From: Hydrogenophilus thiooxidans
GTDB lineage: Bacteria > Pseudomonadota > Gammaproteobacteria > Burkholderiales > Rhodocyclaceae
Assembly: GCF_019049855.1 (NCBI RefSeq)
Contig: NZ_JAHLSY010000001.1
Coordinates: forward strand, 62,001-126,000
Direction of reading: 5' to 3'
Length of the DNA: 64,000 nucleotides
Shown here: piece after piece, positions 1 to 8,293 of the stretch
Layout of the letters: every line of letters starts with the position of its first letter
Position numbering within the stretch: the stretch's first letter is position 1
Made by a program: the position numbers and the translations under genes
Notes under the pieces: model-generated
What the model saw: the letters and a program-made list of their open reading frames with translations, nothing else
Databases searched by the model: none
Told to the model about the DNA's origin: nothing

Positions 1-137
1 TGCGCCAACGCTTCGTCGGGAAGCCATGCGGGATCGTCCTCGACGGTCATCCACACCGCCGCGCTCGGTTCGGTCATCGGTTTGAAACGTTCGCGGTCGA
101 AGGGATGTACCGCACCCGCAAGATCAAGCCACCACAT
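1..137 (-). CDS. DUF934 family protein, N-terminal part (runs off the window)
   Basis: Only the first 45 codons are present; the gene continues beyond position 1. The ATG at 137-135 overlaps the last codons of cysI by 14 bases, so it is probably translationally coupled to it. The visible start, M-W-W-L-D-L-A-G-A-V-H-P-F, followed by a W-M-T-V-E segment, fits the small DUF934 proteins that commonly follow a sulfite/nitrite reductase gene in proteobacterial assimilatory sulfur operons. Its biochemical role is not established; co-occurrence suggests a helper in sulfite reduction. The family call is from context and the short N-terminus only. Confidence 0.6.
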   Translation of the reverse strand, partial: MWWLDLAGAVHPFDRERFKPMTEPSAAVWMTVEDDPAWLPDEALA

Positions 138-1863
138 GGTCGTGCTCCGGATTTTGTTGCGTGGAAACGGTGGAAACGTCACCATAAACCGCCGTTGCGA
201 ACGGTTCGGCCCCCACACGGGCCACCGTCTCGGCAAACCGTTCTTCGGGACGCCGCAACGCCAGGTAGGTATCGAGCAACCGCTCGATCGCCGGCGCGAC
301 CGCCTCTGCGCGCACCGACGGCCCGATCACCTGTCCCAAACGCAAATCGTTCCCCTCTTGACCGCCGATCGTGATCTGATACCACTCTTCCCCCTTTTTG
401 TCGACACCGAGGACACCAATCGCACCCAGATGGTGGTGTCCACACGCGTTCATGCAACCGGAAAGGTTGATCGCCACTTTGCCGAGCGCTGCCAAACGTT
501 TCGGATCCCGATCCAACTGCGCGATCACCGCTTGCGCAACCGGAATCGAACGGGCGTTCGCCAACGCGCAGTAATCCCCCCCTGGGCACGAAATCACGTC
601 GGTTGCCAACCGGAACGTGGGTCGGCCAAACCCCAACGCGCGGACTTCCCGCCACAACGCCGGGAGCGCCGCTTCCGGAACCCACGCCAATACCAAATTT
701 TGTTCGTGCGTTACCCGAATTTCACCGTCGGCATAGCGCTCACTCCAATCGGCGATCGCACGCATCTCTTCAGCGGTCACATCACCCGGAGCACGCTCAT
801 GCCGTTTCGTCACCAGAGCCACCGCGACGAATCCCAGCACCCGATGCGGTAGGACGTTGCGACTCCGCCAGCGTGCGAACGCCCGTTCCTCACCAGCATC
901 GCGGAGCGTAGGTTGTGCTTGCTCCGCGCGCCATTTCGACGCCGTGCGCGCCGCACGTTCGTCGTCCTCTGCGAAATGGGCTGCGATACGCGCCACCTCA
1001 TCCCGCCACCCGTCGCGGTAGGTTGCGACCACCGTGTCGCCACGCGCCCGCTCGGCATCGACCGCGGCACGAAATGCCTCGACACCCAACGCCTGTAGCA
1101 AAATTTTGATGCGCGCTTTATACTTGTTGTCGCGGCGGCCAAAACGGTTATAGACCCGAAGAATCGCTTCCAATGTTGGAATGAGTTCGGCAGCAGGAAC
1201 CCGCGCGTAGAGACGTTTCCCTACGATCGGGGTTCGACCCAAACCACCGCCGACATAGATATCGAACTCAGGCGCCAACGGATCATCGGTTGGGTACAGG
1301 TCCAAGCCGATGTCATGCGCTCGGATCGCAGCACGATCTTCCTTGGCGCCATTTACTGCGATCTTGAATTTCCGCGGCAAAAAGGCAAACTCCGGATGCA
1401 ACGTCGCCCATTGGCGAATGAACTCGCACCACGGCCGGGGATCGACCCGTTCGTCAGCGGCAACCCCAGCCAACGGATCGGTGGTGATGTTGCGAATGCA
1501 GTTTCCAGAAGTCTGAATGGCATGAAGATCGTGTTCGGCCAAAAACGCCAAAATCTCAGCGGTTTCCTCGAGCCGTACCCAATGGAACTGAATGTTCTGA
1601 CGGGTCGTGAAGTGCCCGTAGCCTCGATCCCAGCGTTCGGCAACCGTGGCCAAGGCGCGCAACTGATCCGCAGAAAGTAGCCCATAGGGGATCGCCACCC
1701 GCAACATCGGCGAATGGCGTTCTCGATAGAGACCGTTTTGGAGGCGGAGTGGCAAAAACTCCTCGTCGCGCAGCTCGCCTGCGAGGTAACGCGCCAACTG
1801 ATCGCGATACTGCGCCACCCGCTCGGCGACCAGTTGCCGGTCAAACGTGTCGTAACGGTACAT
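124..1863 (-). CDS. cysI: Assimilatory sulfite (nitrite) reductase hemoprotein subunit
   Basis: Siroheme/[4Fe-4S] reductase of 579 residues that should reduce sulfite to sulfide in the cytoplasm for cysteine synthesis. The cluster/siroheme ligands are visible as C-x5-C (C426, C432, in ISCPGGDYC) and C-x3-C (C470, C474, in SGCMNACGHH), and both ferredoxin-like repeats typical of the family are present. I chose the ATG at 1863 (MYRYDTF) over an upstream TTG because an AGAGG/AGGG stretch precedes it. The gene is followed by an overlapping DUF934 gene. It is a one-subunit type; no flavoprotein (cysJ) is seen here. An assimilatory enzyme next to an oxidative sulfur locus implies that sulfide for biosynthesis is still made from sulfite. 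A nitrite reductase of the same fold is less likely given the DUF934 partner. Confidence 0.85.
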   Translation of the reverse strand: MYRYDTFDRQLVAERVAQYRDQLARYLAGELRDEEFLPLRLQNGLYRERHSPMLRVAIPYGLLSADQLRALATVAERWDRGYGHFTTRQNIQFHWVRLEETAEILAFLAEHDLHAIQTSGNCIRNITTDPLAGVAADERVDPRPWCEFIRQWATLHPEFAFLPRKFKIAVNGAKEDRAAIRAHDIGLDLYPTDDPLAPEFDIYVGGGLGRTPIVGKRLYARVPAAELIPTLEAILRVYNRFGRRDNKYKARIKILLQALGVEAFRAAVDAERARGDTVVATYRDGWRDEVARIAAHFAEDDERAARTASKWRAEQAQPTLRDAGEERAFARWRSRNVLPHRVLGFVAVALVTKRHERAPGDVTAEEMRAIADWSERYADGEIRVTHEQNLVLAWVPEAALPALWREVRALGFGRPTFRLATDVISCPGGDYCALANARSIPVAQAVIAQLDRDPKRLAALGKVAINLSGCMNACGHHHLGAIGVLGVDKKGEEWYQITIGGQEGNDLRLGQVIGPSVRAEAVAPAIERLLDTYLALRRPEERFAETVARVGAEPFATAVYGDVSTVSTQQNPEHDHVVA

Positions 1864-1868
1864 GTTAG

Positions 1869-1896
1869 CCCTAACCTCTTGCAAATGGGGTTAGGG
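1869..1896 (-). promoter_or_regulatory. Inverted repeat over the cysI ribosome-binding site
   Basis: CCCTAACC (1869-1876) and GGTTAGGG (1889-1896) form a perfect 8-bp inverted repeat with a 12-base gap, ending 5 bases before the cysI start codon. On the mRNA the downstream arm contains the likely Shine-Dalgarno sequence, so the hairpin could hide it; alternatively the repeat is a protein operator. The structure is seen directly; the function is inference. Confidence 0.45.
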
Positions 1897-1972
1897 CAAG
1901 TGTAGCGATCTCGCTTAGATAATTTAAGCCACTAAAGATTTGGCTTTTATGCAGTTAGGTTATAAAACAAAC

Positions 1973-3025
1973 TTAGTTGCTCTTCCCTGCAAGCGCCAGC
2001 CGTTCCGCTTCGAGCACCGCTAGGCTCACATACTTGCCAATGTTGTTGTCCCATCCTTTGGTCTCAGCCGCTTTGCTCGCAACGCGCGGATCTTTGAGCA
2101 CCAACGCTTTAGCTTCCGAAGGATCGAGCCCTTCGTCAAACGCCTTGAGCGCATTTTCCCAGATACCAGCAAAGAGCTCGCGCTGCCAATCGAGCACGGT
2201 CTGGCTCGGCCGCCCATGCCCGGGGACCCAAAGGTGACCGGGACAAGCCGCTTTGAGCGCGTCGATGAAACGCAGCGACCCCGGGTAGGAGCCATCGTCC
2301 ATATTGGCGATGCGGCGATCCATCGCAACGTCGCCAACATGGGTCACCTTGTCCTCGACCACCTCGAAACAGAGATCACCAGGGGTATGGGCAATGCCGT
2401 AATGGTGGCAGCGGATCGTCACATTGCCAAAGCGGAAAGTATCGCCGTGGTTCGCTTCCCGGTTGGGTGGAATCAATTTCGTGCCCGCAGTCGCGCCATT
2501 GGTCCACCGCTCGAGTAGGTTCAGCCACAAATTCCCCTCTTTCTTTGCAATCGCCTCTTTGGTAAACGGGTGCGCATAGAAGGGCAGGTCACCGAACGCT
2601 TCGAAATAGGCGTGCGCGGCCAGGTAGTGGTCGCCATGGTAGTGGCTTGCGAAAATCGCGACCACCGGTTTGTCGGTGACGGTGCGGATCATCCGAATCG
2701 CCATTTCGCCGATCTGTACCGACCCGCCTCCGTCCAAAATCACCACCCCGACGTCGGTGACGACGAAGGTGATGTTCGACATCATCCCGCGGTTTTCCGG
2801 TGTCGGAAAACCGTCTTTTGCGTAGATCATCCAGACATGTTCGCTCAGCCGCTCGGGCGGAATGTCGGGAACGGGCGGCCCCTTGATGAAGAGCTCGGCG
2901 TCTTTGGCAACCGCAAGCAGTTCCTCACGCCAAAAGCCGCCCATCCCGGCCAGAAATGCCGCTGCCAACGTCCCTTTGATCAGCCGACGGCGACGCCCAT
3001 CGATAGAGCTGTTTTCCCGTTTCAT
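1973..3025 (-). CDS. Exported metallo-beta-lactamase-fold hydrolase (SoxH-like)
   Basis: Protein of 350 residues with a metal-binding H-x-H-x-D-H motif (H128, H130, D132, H133 in SHYHGDH) and later histidines (around residues 210-215 and in VPGHGRP) expected of a binuclear-zinc metallo-beta-lactamase fold. An N-terminal run of arginines (residues 11-14) followed by a hydrophobic segment suggests Tat-like export to the periplasm. It resembles the SoxH / quinoprotein-relay-system hydrolases found near sox genes; SoxH is dispensable for thiosulfate oxidation in the classical system and its substrate is unknown. It lies 45 bases downstream of soxB in the same direction, so it is probably the last gene of the sox operon. 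Confidence 0.7.
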   Translation of the reverse strand: MKRENSSIDGRRRRLIKGTLAAAFLAGMGGFWREELLAVAKDAELFIKGPPVPDIPPERLSEHVWMIYAKDGFPTPENRGMMSNITFVVTDVGVVILDGGGSVQIGEMAIRMIRTVTDKPVVAIFASHYHGDHYLAAHAYFEAFGDLPFYAHPFTKEAIAKKEGNLWLNLLERWTNGATAGTKLIPPNREANHGDTFRFGNVTIRCHHYGIAHTPGDLCFEVVEDKVTHVGDVAMDRRIANMDDGSYPGSLRFIDALKAACPGHLWVPGHGRPSQTVLDWQRELFAGIWENALKAFDEGLDPSEAKALVLKDPRVASKAAETKGWDNNIGKYVSLAVLEAERLALAGKSN

Positions 3026-3070
3026 AGCCCCTCCAAGTGAATGGGGAAGGCGAACTCCCCCACTACACCA

Positions 3071-4795
3071 TCACAGCGCAAGCCCCGGGTTTCCCTCCAT
3101 GCCGATGATCCGCGGCACGTTGAGCGCTTTGATCCGGATCGTTTTCTGAGCCCGCAGGTATTCGGCAACCACCTCCCAAACCGGCGGCCCCGCTTCGCGG
3201 CTCTCTTCAGCAACCGGCGCCCAGCCAGCCACCTTATATTTTTTGTTCGGGTCGATCGGCTTGCCGTTGAGCGTCATCTCCTGGATGCGTTTACCCATAG
3301 GCGCGTTGGGATCGATCGCATATTTGAGCCCCCCAACCCGCACCATATCCCCACCCTGCTGGTAATAGGGATCGGGGTTGAAGAGGTTGTCCGCAACATC
3401 CTCGAGCACATTCTTGATCTGCGCACCGGTCATTTCGGTGAGCGTGCTCCACGGGTAGGTGATTGCGGTTTGGTCAAGCAGATGCTCCATCGTGATCGTC
3501 TGCCCCGGAAGGATCGTCGTTCCCCAACGGAAACCGGGTGAGAAGGAGATGTCGGCACCGCGCACCGCAATGAGCGCGTCGCAAATCAACTGGTCCCACG
3601 TACCGTTGAAGTTCCCACGGCGGTAGAGTAACCCTTCGGCAACGGCAAGCGGCTCGGCGAGCTTACTTTCATACGGGGCGCGCACTTTTGCGATGTACGC
3701 TTCCATTTCCGGGTCAGCCGGGAGTAGATTGGCGAAGATCGGGACCAGCCGGTAACGATACCCCTGGATTTTGCCGTTTTTCACCTCGAGGTCCATCACC
3801 CCCAGGAACTTACCGTTCGAACCGGCATTGGTGACGAGCGTCTTACCCCCCGCATTTTCGACCACGACCGGTTGATAGACGCCATCGTGGGTGTGGCCGC
3901 CAAAGATCACGTCAATACCGGTCACGCGCGACGCCATCTTGAGGTCAACGTCCATCCCATTGTGGGAGAGCACGACAACCACCTGCGCCCCTTCGGATCG
4001 GGCTCGGTTTACCGCCTCTTGCATCTGCTGATCTTTGATGCCGTAGCTCCACTCGGGAACGAGCCAGCGCGGGTTCGCCACGGGCGTATAAGGGAACGCT
4101 TGCCCCACGATCGCTACCGGCACTCCGTTGATGCTCTTGATCACATAGGGTTTGAAGACCGGATCTTCGAAATCGGTGGTATGAACGTTTTGCGCAACGA
4201 TCTCGATCTTGCCCGCAAAATCCTTCTCTTCGATCTCTTTCACCCGCTCGGCACCGAAGGTCGCCTCCCAATGGAGCGTCATCACATCGACCCCCAGGAG
4301 CTTACAGGCATCGACCATATCTTGCGCGTTGGTCCAAAGCGAAAGACCAGAACCCTGCCAGGTATCACCGCCATCTAGGAGCAGCGCCCCTGGCCGAGAG
4401 GCTTTGAGCCGCTTCACAAGTGTTCTGAGGTGGGCAAACCCGCCTACTTTTCCGTAGAGCTTCGCCTTCTCTTCAAAATCGAGGTAAGTGAATGCGTGCG
4501 CTTCGATGCTCTGTCGAGGAATCCGGTAATACTTCAAGAAATGCTCGCCCACCAAATGGGGAACCTGCCCCGCCATCGACCCCACCCCAAGGTTGACCTG
4601 CGGTTCACGGAAGTAGATCGGACGAAGCTGCGCGTGACAATCGGTGATGTGCAACAGACTCACGTTGCCAAAGGGCGGCAAGTTGTAGAGCTGATCGGCT
4701 TCTTTCGCCGCTTGCTCGGCGTTGCTGGTAAGGCTCCAGCCGCCAGCCGCTGCAACCGCCAGCACTTGCAGAAATTCACGACGATTCATTGCCAT
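3071..4795 (-). CDS. soxB: Thiosulfohydrolase SoxB
   Basis: Di-manganese hydrolase of 574 residues that releases sulfate from the SoxY-bound thiosulfonate in the periplasm. Family 5'-nucleotidase-like metal motifs are visible in order: TDCHAQ (D52, H54), DGGDTWQG (residues 141-148), LHWEATFG (about 174-181), SHNGMD (H278) and GGHTHDG (299-305). The N-terminus (NRREFLQVLAVAAAGG) is a Tat signal. Length is as expected for SoxB. A GAGG lies 8 bases before the chosen ATG. It follows soxX by 42 bases. This is a reliable marker for Sox-dependent thiosulfate oxidation. Confidence 0.97.
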   Translation of the reverse strand: MAMNRREFLQVLAVAAAGGWSLTSNAEQAAKEADQLYNLPPFGNVSLLHITDCHAQLRPIYFREPQVNLGVGSMAGQVPHLVGEHFLKYYRIPRQSIEAHAFTYLDFEEKAKLYGKVGGFAHLRTLVKRLKASRPGALLLDGGDTWQGSGLSLWTNAQDMVDACKLLGVDVMTLHWEATFGAERVKEIEEKDFAGKIEIVAQNVHTTDFEDPVFKPYVIKSINGVPVAIVGQAFPYTPVANPRWLVPEWSYGIKDQQMQEAVNRARSEGAQVVVVLSHNGMDVDLKMASRVTGIDVIFGGHTHDGVYQPVVVENAGGKTLVTNAGSNGKFLGVMDLEVKNGKIQGYRYRLVPIFANLLPADPEMEAYIAKVRAPYESKLAEPLAVAEGLLYRRGNFNGTWDQLICDALIAVRGADISFSPGFRWGTTILPGQTITMEHLLDQTAITYPWSTLTEMTGAQIKNVLEDVADNLFNPDPYYQQGGDMVRVGGLKYAIDPNAPMGKRIQEMTLNGKPIDPNKKYKVAGWAPVAEESREAGPPVWEVVAEYLRAQKTIRIKALNVPRIIGMEGNPGLAL

Positions 4796-4837
4796 ATCGA
4801 TAACCTCGGGGTGGGATGTTTCAACAATTACTCAGAA

Positions 4838-5464
4838 TTACTTGTGGTTTTTGTTTACAGGTGACTCGGGGTCAAAGAGATAGCCCATCACGTCCTTGAT
4901 CTGTTGCTCGGTGAGAATACCGGCGTCGCCGAAACGGGGCATGCTGGAACAGAGATTGAAGCTCTTACTGTTCCAAATCTGCCGCCACGCATACTTGAGC
5001 ACCTCTTCAGAATTGCCGCGCAGTTTACCGTAGCCCGAAAGCGACGGTCCGATGTTTCCGTACGACAGCTCTTTTTGATCCATCTGGTGGCAGTTGTAGC
5101 AACCCCCCCCATTGACCGTATCGGGGTTATCGGTCCAAGTCAGGCCTCTGCCGCTTTGCGCGATCTTTTCGCCCTCTTTCCAATTACCTAAAAACTTTCC
5201 GTCGGAGGGCCAGCGGATCGTCTGCTCCTGAGCCTGCCGCAACTCCTCAATCTTCTTGGGGTCAACCTTTTCTCCGGCCTCGAGCGCCGAGCAGAGCTTT
5301 TGGAAATCGAGTTGAATCATGCGCTCTTTTTGCGCGATTCCCGTCGTCTTGAACGAACGATCGACGAGCTCTTTGAACTTCGCGTCGAGATCCGCATTTC
5401 CAGCCCATGCAAGGGGTGTCGCAAACCCCAACACACCTGCCAATGCCAATGTGATCGGTTTCAT
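4838..5464 (-). CDS. soxX: Sulfur-oxidising c-type cytochrome SoxX
   Basis: Small subunit of SoxAX, which couples thiosulfate to the SoxY cysteine in the periplasm. The protein has 208 residues, a Sec signal peptide (cleavage near AWAGN), one heme site C-x2-C-H (C122-H126, CYNCH) and a distal methionine in SSMPRFG (about residue 173). A central lysine/glutamate-rich insertion before the heme makes it longer than the shortest SoxX forms. A strong GGAGGAGG Shine-Dalgarno precedes the ATG. It lies 16 bases downstream of soxA. Confidence 0.93.
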   Translation of the reverse strand: MKPITLALAGVLGFATPLAWAGNADLDAKFKELVDRSFKTTGIAQKERMIQLDFQKLCSALEAGEKVDPKKIEELRQAQEQTIRWPSDGKFLGNWKEGEKIAQSGRGLTWTDNPDTVNGGGCYNCHQMDQKELSYGNIGPSLSGYGKLRGNSEEVLKYAWRQIWNSKSFNLCSSMPRFGDAGILTEQQIKDVMGYLFDPESPVNKNHK

Positions 5465-5480
5465 GAAGCCTCCTCCTTGC

Positions 5481-6302
5481 TCAGCGCTTGATCCCGGGGG
5501 TGAGCATCACCCCACCGTTTCCGTTCGCTGCCATATAGACCGAAAGCGCGATCGTCGCGTCGGAACCATAAATGGGCTCGGCAGTGCGCTGCTGACGGAA
5601 GCAGTCGTTCAAACGCATTTGCATCGTCCAGAACTGGCTGTTGGAAACCCGGTAAGCCGGCCATGACCCCCAACCCGCCGCAGCACCTTCTTGCTTAGTA
5701 ATATTGGGGAGCTCTTGGAGTCGGATCCGCTGGCCATCCTTGCCGTGGCATGTCGCGCAGGAAAAATCGAAGGGGCCTGTGCGGTAAAAGAACATCCGCT
5801 TACCCAATTCGTACATCTCTTTCATTTTGGGGTGCGACATATCGACCTCGATTTTCTCCCCGTTGCTTTCGGTGACGATGTACGCAACGATCTTGTCCAT
5901 GCGGAGTTTCTCGCCCTTGCGCCAAGGAGAATCGATCACTTTTTGGCGTTCAACCCCTTGCAGCTGCTCCATACAGGTCATCAAACGCGATTCGAGGTCT
6001 TCTACTTTTCCAGTGTCCGGGAAGTAGCGCGGCAATTTGGCCGCAGCGCCTTTGACCACCCCAGGCCCCAATCCCAAGTCGCACCGCTCAAGCGACTGGT
6101 TTTTCGGACCGTACGGCGTTCGCCAGAGTTCTTCGCCCTCCATCGCCAAGAGGTCAGACGGGTTCCCGTCGGCAATTTGCTTGCGGTAGGCTTCAATCGC
6201 CTTCAAGCGGGCGTCTTCGTCGTTCGCCGCAAAAGCCCCAAAAGACGTTATATTCCAGACCGCCGCAATCAGCGACACTGCCAGCACCTGTTTTTTGAAC
6301 AT
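5481..6302 (-). CDS. soxA: L-cysteine S-thiosulfotransferase subunit SoxA (mono-heme type)
   Basis: Catalytic subunit of SoxAX, 273 residues with a Sec signal peptide (to about residue 25). One heme motif is present, C182-x2-C185-H186 (CATCH), together with the cysteine C234 (NDCFRQQ) that serves as heme ligand and active-site cysteine. C74 and C110 sit where di-heme SoxA proteins carry their first heme, so this is the mono-heme form in which those cysteines form a disulfide (family knowledge). It follows soxZ after a 61-base gap containing a terminator-like hairpin, and is followed by soxX. Confidence 0.95.
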   Translation of the reverse strand: MFKKQVLAVSLIAAVWNITSFGAFAANDEDARLKAIEAYRKQIADGNPSDLLAMEGEELWRTPYGPKNQSLERCDLGLGPGVVKGAAAKLPRYFPDTGKVEDLESRLMTCMEQLQGVERQKVIDSPWRKGEKLRMDKIVAYIVTESNGEKIEVDMSHPKMKEMYELGKRMFFYRTGPFDFSCATCHGKDGQRIRLQELPNITKQEGAAAGWGSWPAYRVSNSQFWTMQMRLNDCFRQQRTAEPIYGSDATIALSVYMAANGNGGVMLTPGIKR

Positions 6303-6329
6303 GTTGGCCCCTCCACGCTGGTCATAACA

Positions 6330-6353
6330 AAAGGGGGCAAATGGCCCCCCTTT
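6330..6353 (-). terminator. Hairpin with T-rich tail between soxZ and soxA
   Basis: AAAGGGGG (6330-6337) pairs with CCCCCTTT (6346-6353), an 8-bp stem with an 8-base loop. Read on the minus strand it is followed by TTTTGTT, so it resembles an intrinsic terminator or attenuator placed inside the sox operon just after soxZ. It could lower expression of soxAXB relative to soxCDYZ, or mark an mRNA processing end. Confidence 0.5.
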
Positions 6354-6363
6354 CAGCGACTCC

Positions 6364-6675
6364 TTACTTCACCTCAATCGTCTCTTCTTTGCTTTCCCCT
6401 TTATTGTCCACCCACTTCAGGGTGATCTTATCGCCGGCTTTTGCCTTGACGTCAAACTCGAAATAGGGGTTGGTGGAGATTGCGCCACTCCATTCTGCGG
6501 TAAGCACAGTCTTGCCGTTTACGCTTGCGGTCACCTCAGTGATGTAATGCGCCGGGATCGTATTTCCTGAGCTGTCTTTGCGTAATCCCGTCTCCATCGG
6601 GTGCGACATCAGAGCGCGCACGTTGACCGTTTCCCCATCAATCTTGGCACGAATCCGCATTGGTCCTGCTGCCAT
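6364..6675 (-). CDS. soxZ: Thiosulfate oxidation carrier complex protein SoxZ
   Basis: Partner of SoxY, 103 residues, with an immunoglobulin-like fold and no signal peptide; it is exported with SoxY. The opening RIRAKIDGETVNVRALMSHP and the later GNTIPAHYI segment are characteristic of SoxZ. It follows soxY by 63 bases. The carrier holds the sulfur substrate on the SoxY cysteine while SoxAX, SoxB and SoxCD act on it in turn. Confidence 0.95.
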   Translation of the reverse strand: MAAGPMRIRAKIDGETVNVRALMSHPMETGLRKDSSGNTIPAHYITEVTASVNGKTVLTAEWSGAISTNPYFEFDVKAKAGDKITLKWVDNKGESKEETIEVK

Positions 6676-6738
6676 CGCTTTGCTCCTTTAATCCATTAGC
6701 GGTTTGTTTTTACCAATCGAGCGCTCAATTCAAGCGGC

Positions 6739-7203
6739 TTAGCCACCACAACCGCCCAAAGTCACTTTGACCTCTTTCTTGGTCATATAGTACTTGCCGC
6801 CCGCTTTCACCACGGCAACGACGTCCGAGCTCTGACCCATCTTCACCCGCGTCTTGACCCGGGGCAGCGCCTCCGGAGTGAAATGAAACACGGCTGAAAG
6901 CGCATTCGGGTTCTTTTCGACAAAGAGCGCGATCATTTCGGTGTTGGGCAGCTTACTTTCGAGCTCGATCGGAACCACCGCCCCGTTCTCGGCAATGTCT
7001 GGCGCCGTGAGCACGATGTCATTGCTTGCAGCGGCTCCCGATGCGCCCACCGCTTTGAGCGCTTCCTCGAGACTTTTTGCTTGAAACGCGTTTTCCATCT
7101 GGCGAGCGGCATGGGCTAGGCGAGGCTGCACCAGGCCACTTGCGATCAGCGTGCCAAATACCCCAAGACCAACACCTGCTTTCAAGACTTCTCGACGTTG
7201 CAT
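6739..7203 (-). CDS. soxY: Thiosulfate oxidation carrier protein SoxY
   Basis: Sulfur-substrate carrier of 154 residues. The C-terminus ends exactly in GGCGG, the swinging arm whose cysteine binds thiosulfate-derived sulfur. The N-terminus (QRREVLKAGVGLGVFG) is a Tat signal, so the folded SoxYZ pair can be exported. I start it at the ATG at 7203, which follows GGAG-AAAAGGGT, rather than further upstream inside soxD. It lies 25 bases after soxD. Confidence 0.95.
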   Translation of the reverse strand: MQRREVLKAGVGLGVFGTLIASGLVQPRLAHAARQMENAFQAKSLEEALKAVGASGAAASNDIVLTAPDIAENGAVVPIELESKLPNTEMIALFVEKNPNALSAVFHFTPEALPRVKTRVKMGQSSDVVAVVKAGGKYYMTKKEVKVTLGGCGG

Positions 7204-7228
7204 ACCCTTTTCTCCATGAACAAAAAAA

Positions 7229-8293
7229 TCAATCCACCTTGGCGCCGCTCGCAATCCATTGCGCTAACGAGCGGAGCTCCTCCTCGGTCAGCGAGGGATG
7301 AGGGGGCATTGGAACGTTGCCCCACACCCCTGCACCCCCATTTTTAATCTTTTGCGCCAAGTAGTCAACGGCGTCAGCCTTCCCAGCGTATTTCGCGGCA
7401 ACATCCCGATACGCGGGCCCGACGATCGCCTTGTCGACCCCATGGCACGCCGTGCACCCCTTCTGCTTTGCCAGATCGAGCATCGACTGCTGCCTTCCTG
7501 CGGCTGTCTGCGCCTCCTCTTTGGCTGCTTCAGAAATCTCTTTTCCACGCACAGGCCCAAAGACCCGGTTTTGCTCTTTGAGGTTGCCGTGGGCATCCCA
7601 GGCATACTCTGGGAGGTTCGAGCCAATCACCACCTCTTTTTTACAATTTTTCATGCAGTCGCTACCCTGCACGTCCGGTTTCCCACCGTTGCCGATGCCG
7701 CCGGCTTTGACTCCAGGGCCCCACGGCCACATCCCGTGGTCCCACGTCATCCCGTTGCGGTTGGGCATGCGATTCTGCACCTCTTTGATTGTTTCTTGGT
7801 TGAGTTCGTAGTCGTACGGAATGATCTCGGCCAAATTGAGGAGATAGGCAACCAAAGCATAAACTTCGTCGGATTGTAACGACTTGGGACTCGTCCAGGG
7901 CATAGCCCGGTGGATGTAATCCCAAAGAGTAGAAACGGTTGGCACCTTCATGATCGTCGTGCGTTGCGGCACGCTACCGGTCACCAACGCTTTGACGCGA
8001 CCAGTTTTGATGTCCTCCTGCGTCGTTCCGCCAACGAGTGGGGTAAAGACTTCGTTCGATTCTGCGAAGTCGCCGTGGCACATCGCGCATTTCTGCAACC
8101 AGATCGCTTCGCCCTGCTCTGGGGTACCGCGCCCCGGGGGAAGACCTACGAAGTCGGGACGAACGTCAATATCCCACGCTTTGACCTCTGCCGGCGTTGC
8201 TGGCCGACCGATCCCTTCGTATTTCGCTGCGCCCGCTGCGCCGCACACCACCGCAGTGGCCACTGCGATCACCGTTTTAGAGAACTTGGACAT
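7229..8293 (-). CDS. soxD: Sulfane dehydrogenase di-heme cytochrome c subunit SoxD
   Basis: Electron-accepting subunit of sulfane dehydrogenase, 354 residues, with a signal peptide (to about residue 22) and two heme sites: C69-H73 (CAMCH) and C280-H284 (CTACH). A long linker with several tryptophans (about residues 180-200) and an extra cysteine pair (DCMKNC) separates the cytochrome domains. Its start overlaps the soxC stop by 17 bases, so translation is coupled. With SoxC it oxidises the SoxY-bound sulfane sulfur by six electrons. Confidence 0.93.
   Translation of the reverse strand: MSKFSKTVIAVATAVVCGAAGAAKYEGIGRPATPAEVKAWDIDVRPDFVGLPPGRGTPEQGEAIWLQKCAMCHGDFAESNEVFTPLVGGTTQEDIKTGRVKALVTGSVPQRTTIMKVPTVSTLWDYIHRAMPWTSPKSLQSDEVYALVAYLLNLAEIIPYDYELNQETIKEVQNRMPNRNGMTWDHGMWPWGPGVKAGGIGNGGKPDVQGSDCMKNCKKEVVIGSNLPEYAWDAHGNLKEQNRVFGPVRGKEISEAAKEEAQTAAGRQQSMLDLAKQKGCTACHGVDKAIVGPAYRDVAAKYAGKADAVDYLAQKIKNGGAGVWGNVPMPPHPSLTEEELRSLAQWIASGAKVD

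Noticed and set aside
1926-1946. AAGCCA/TGGCTT hairpin upstream of cysI as a terminator of the sox operon
   Set aside because: The stem is only 6 bp and there is no T-run on the minus strand, so termination is doubtful.
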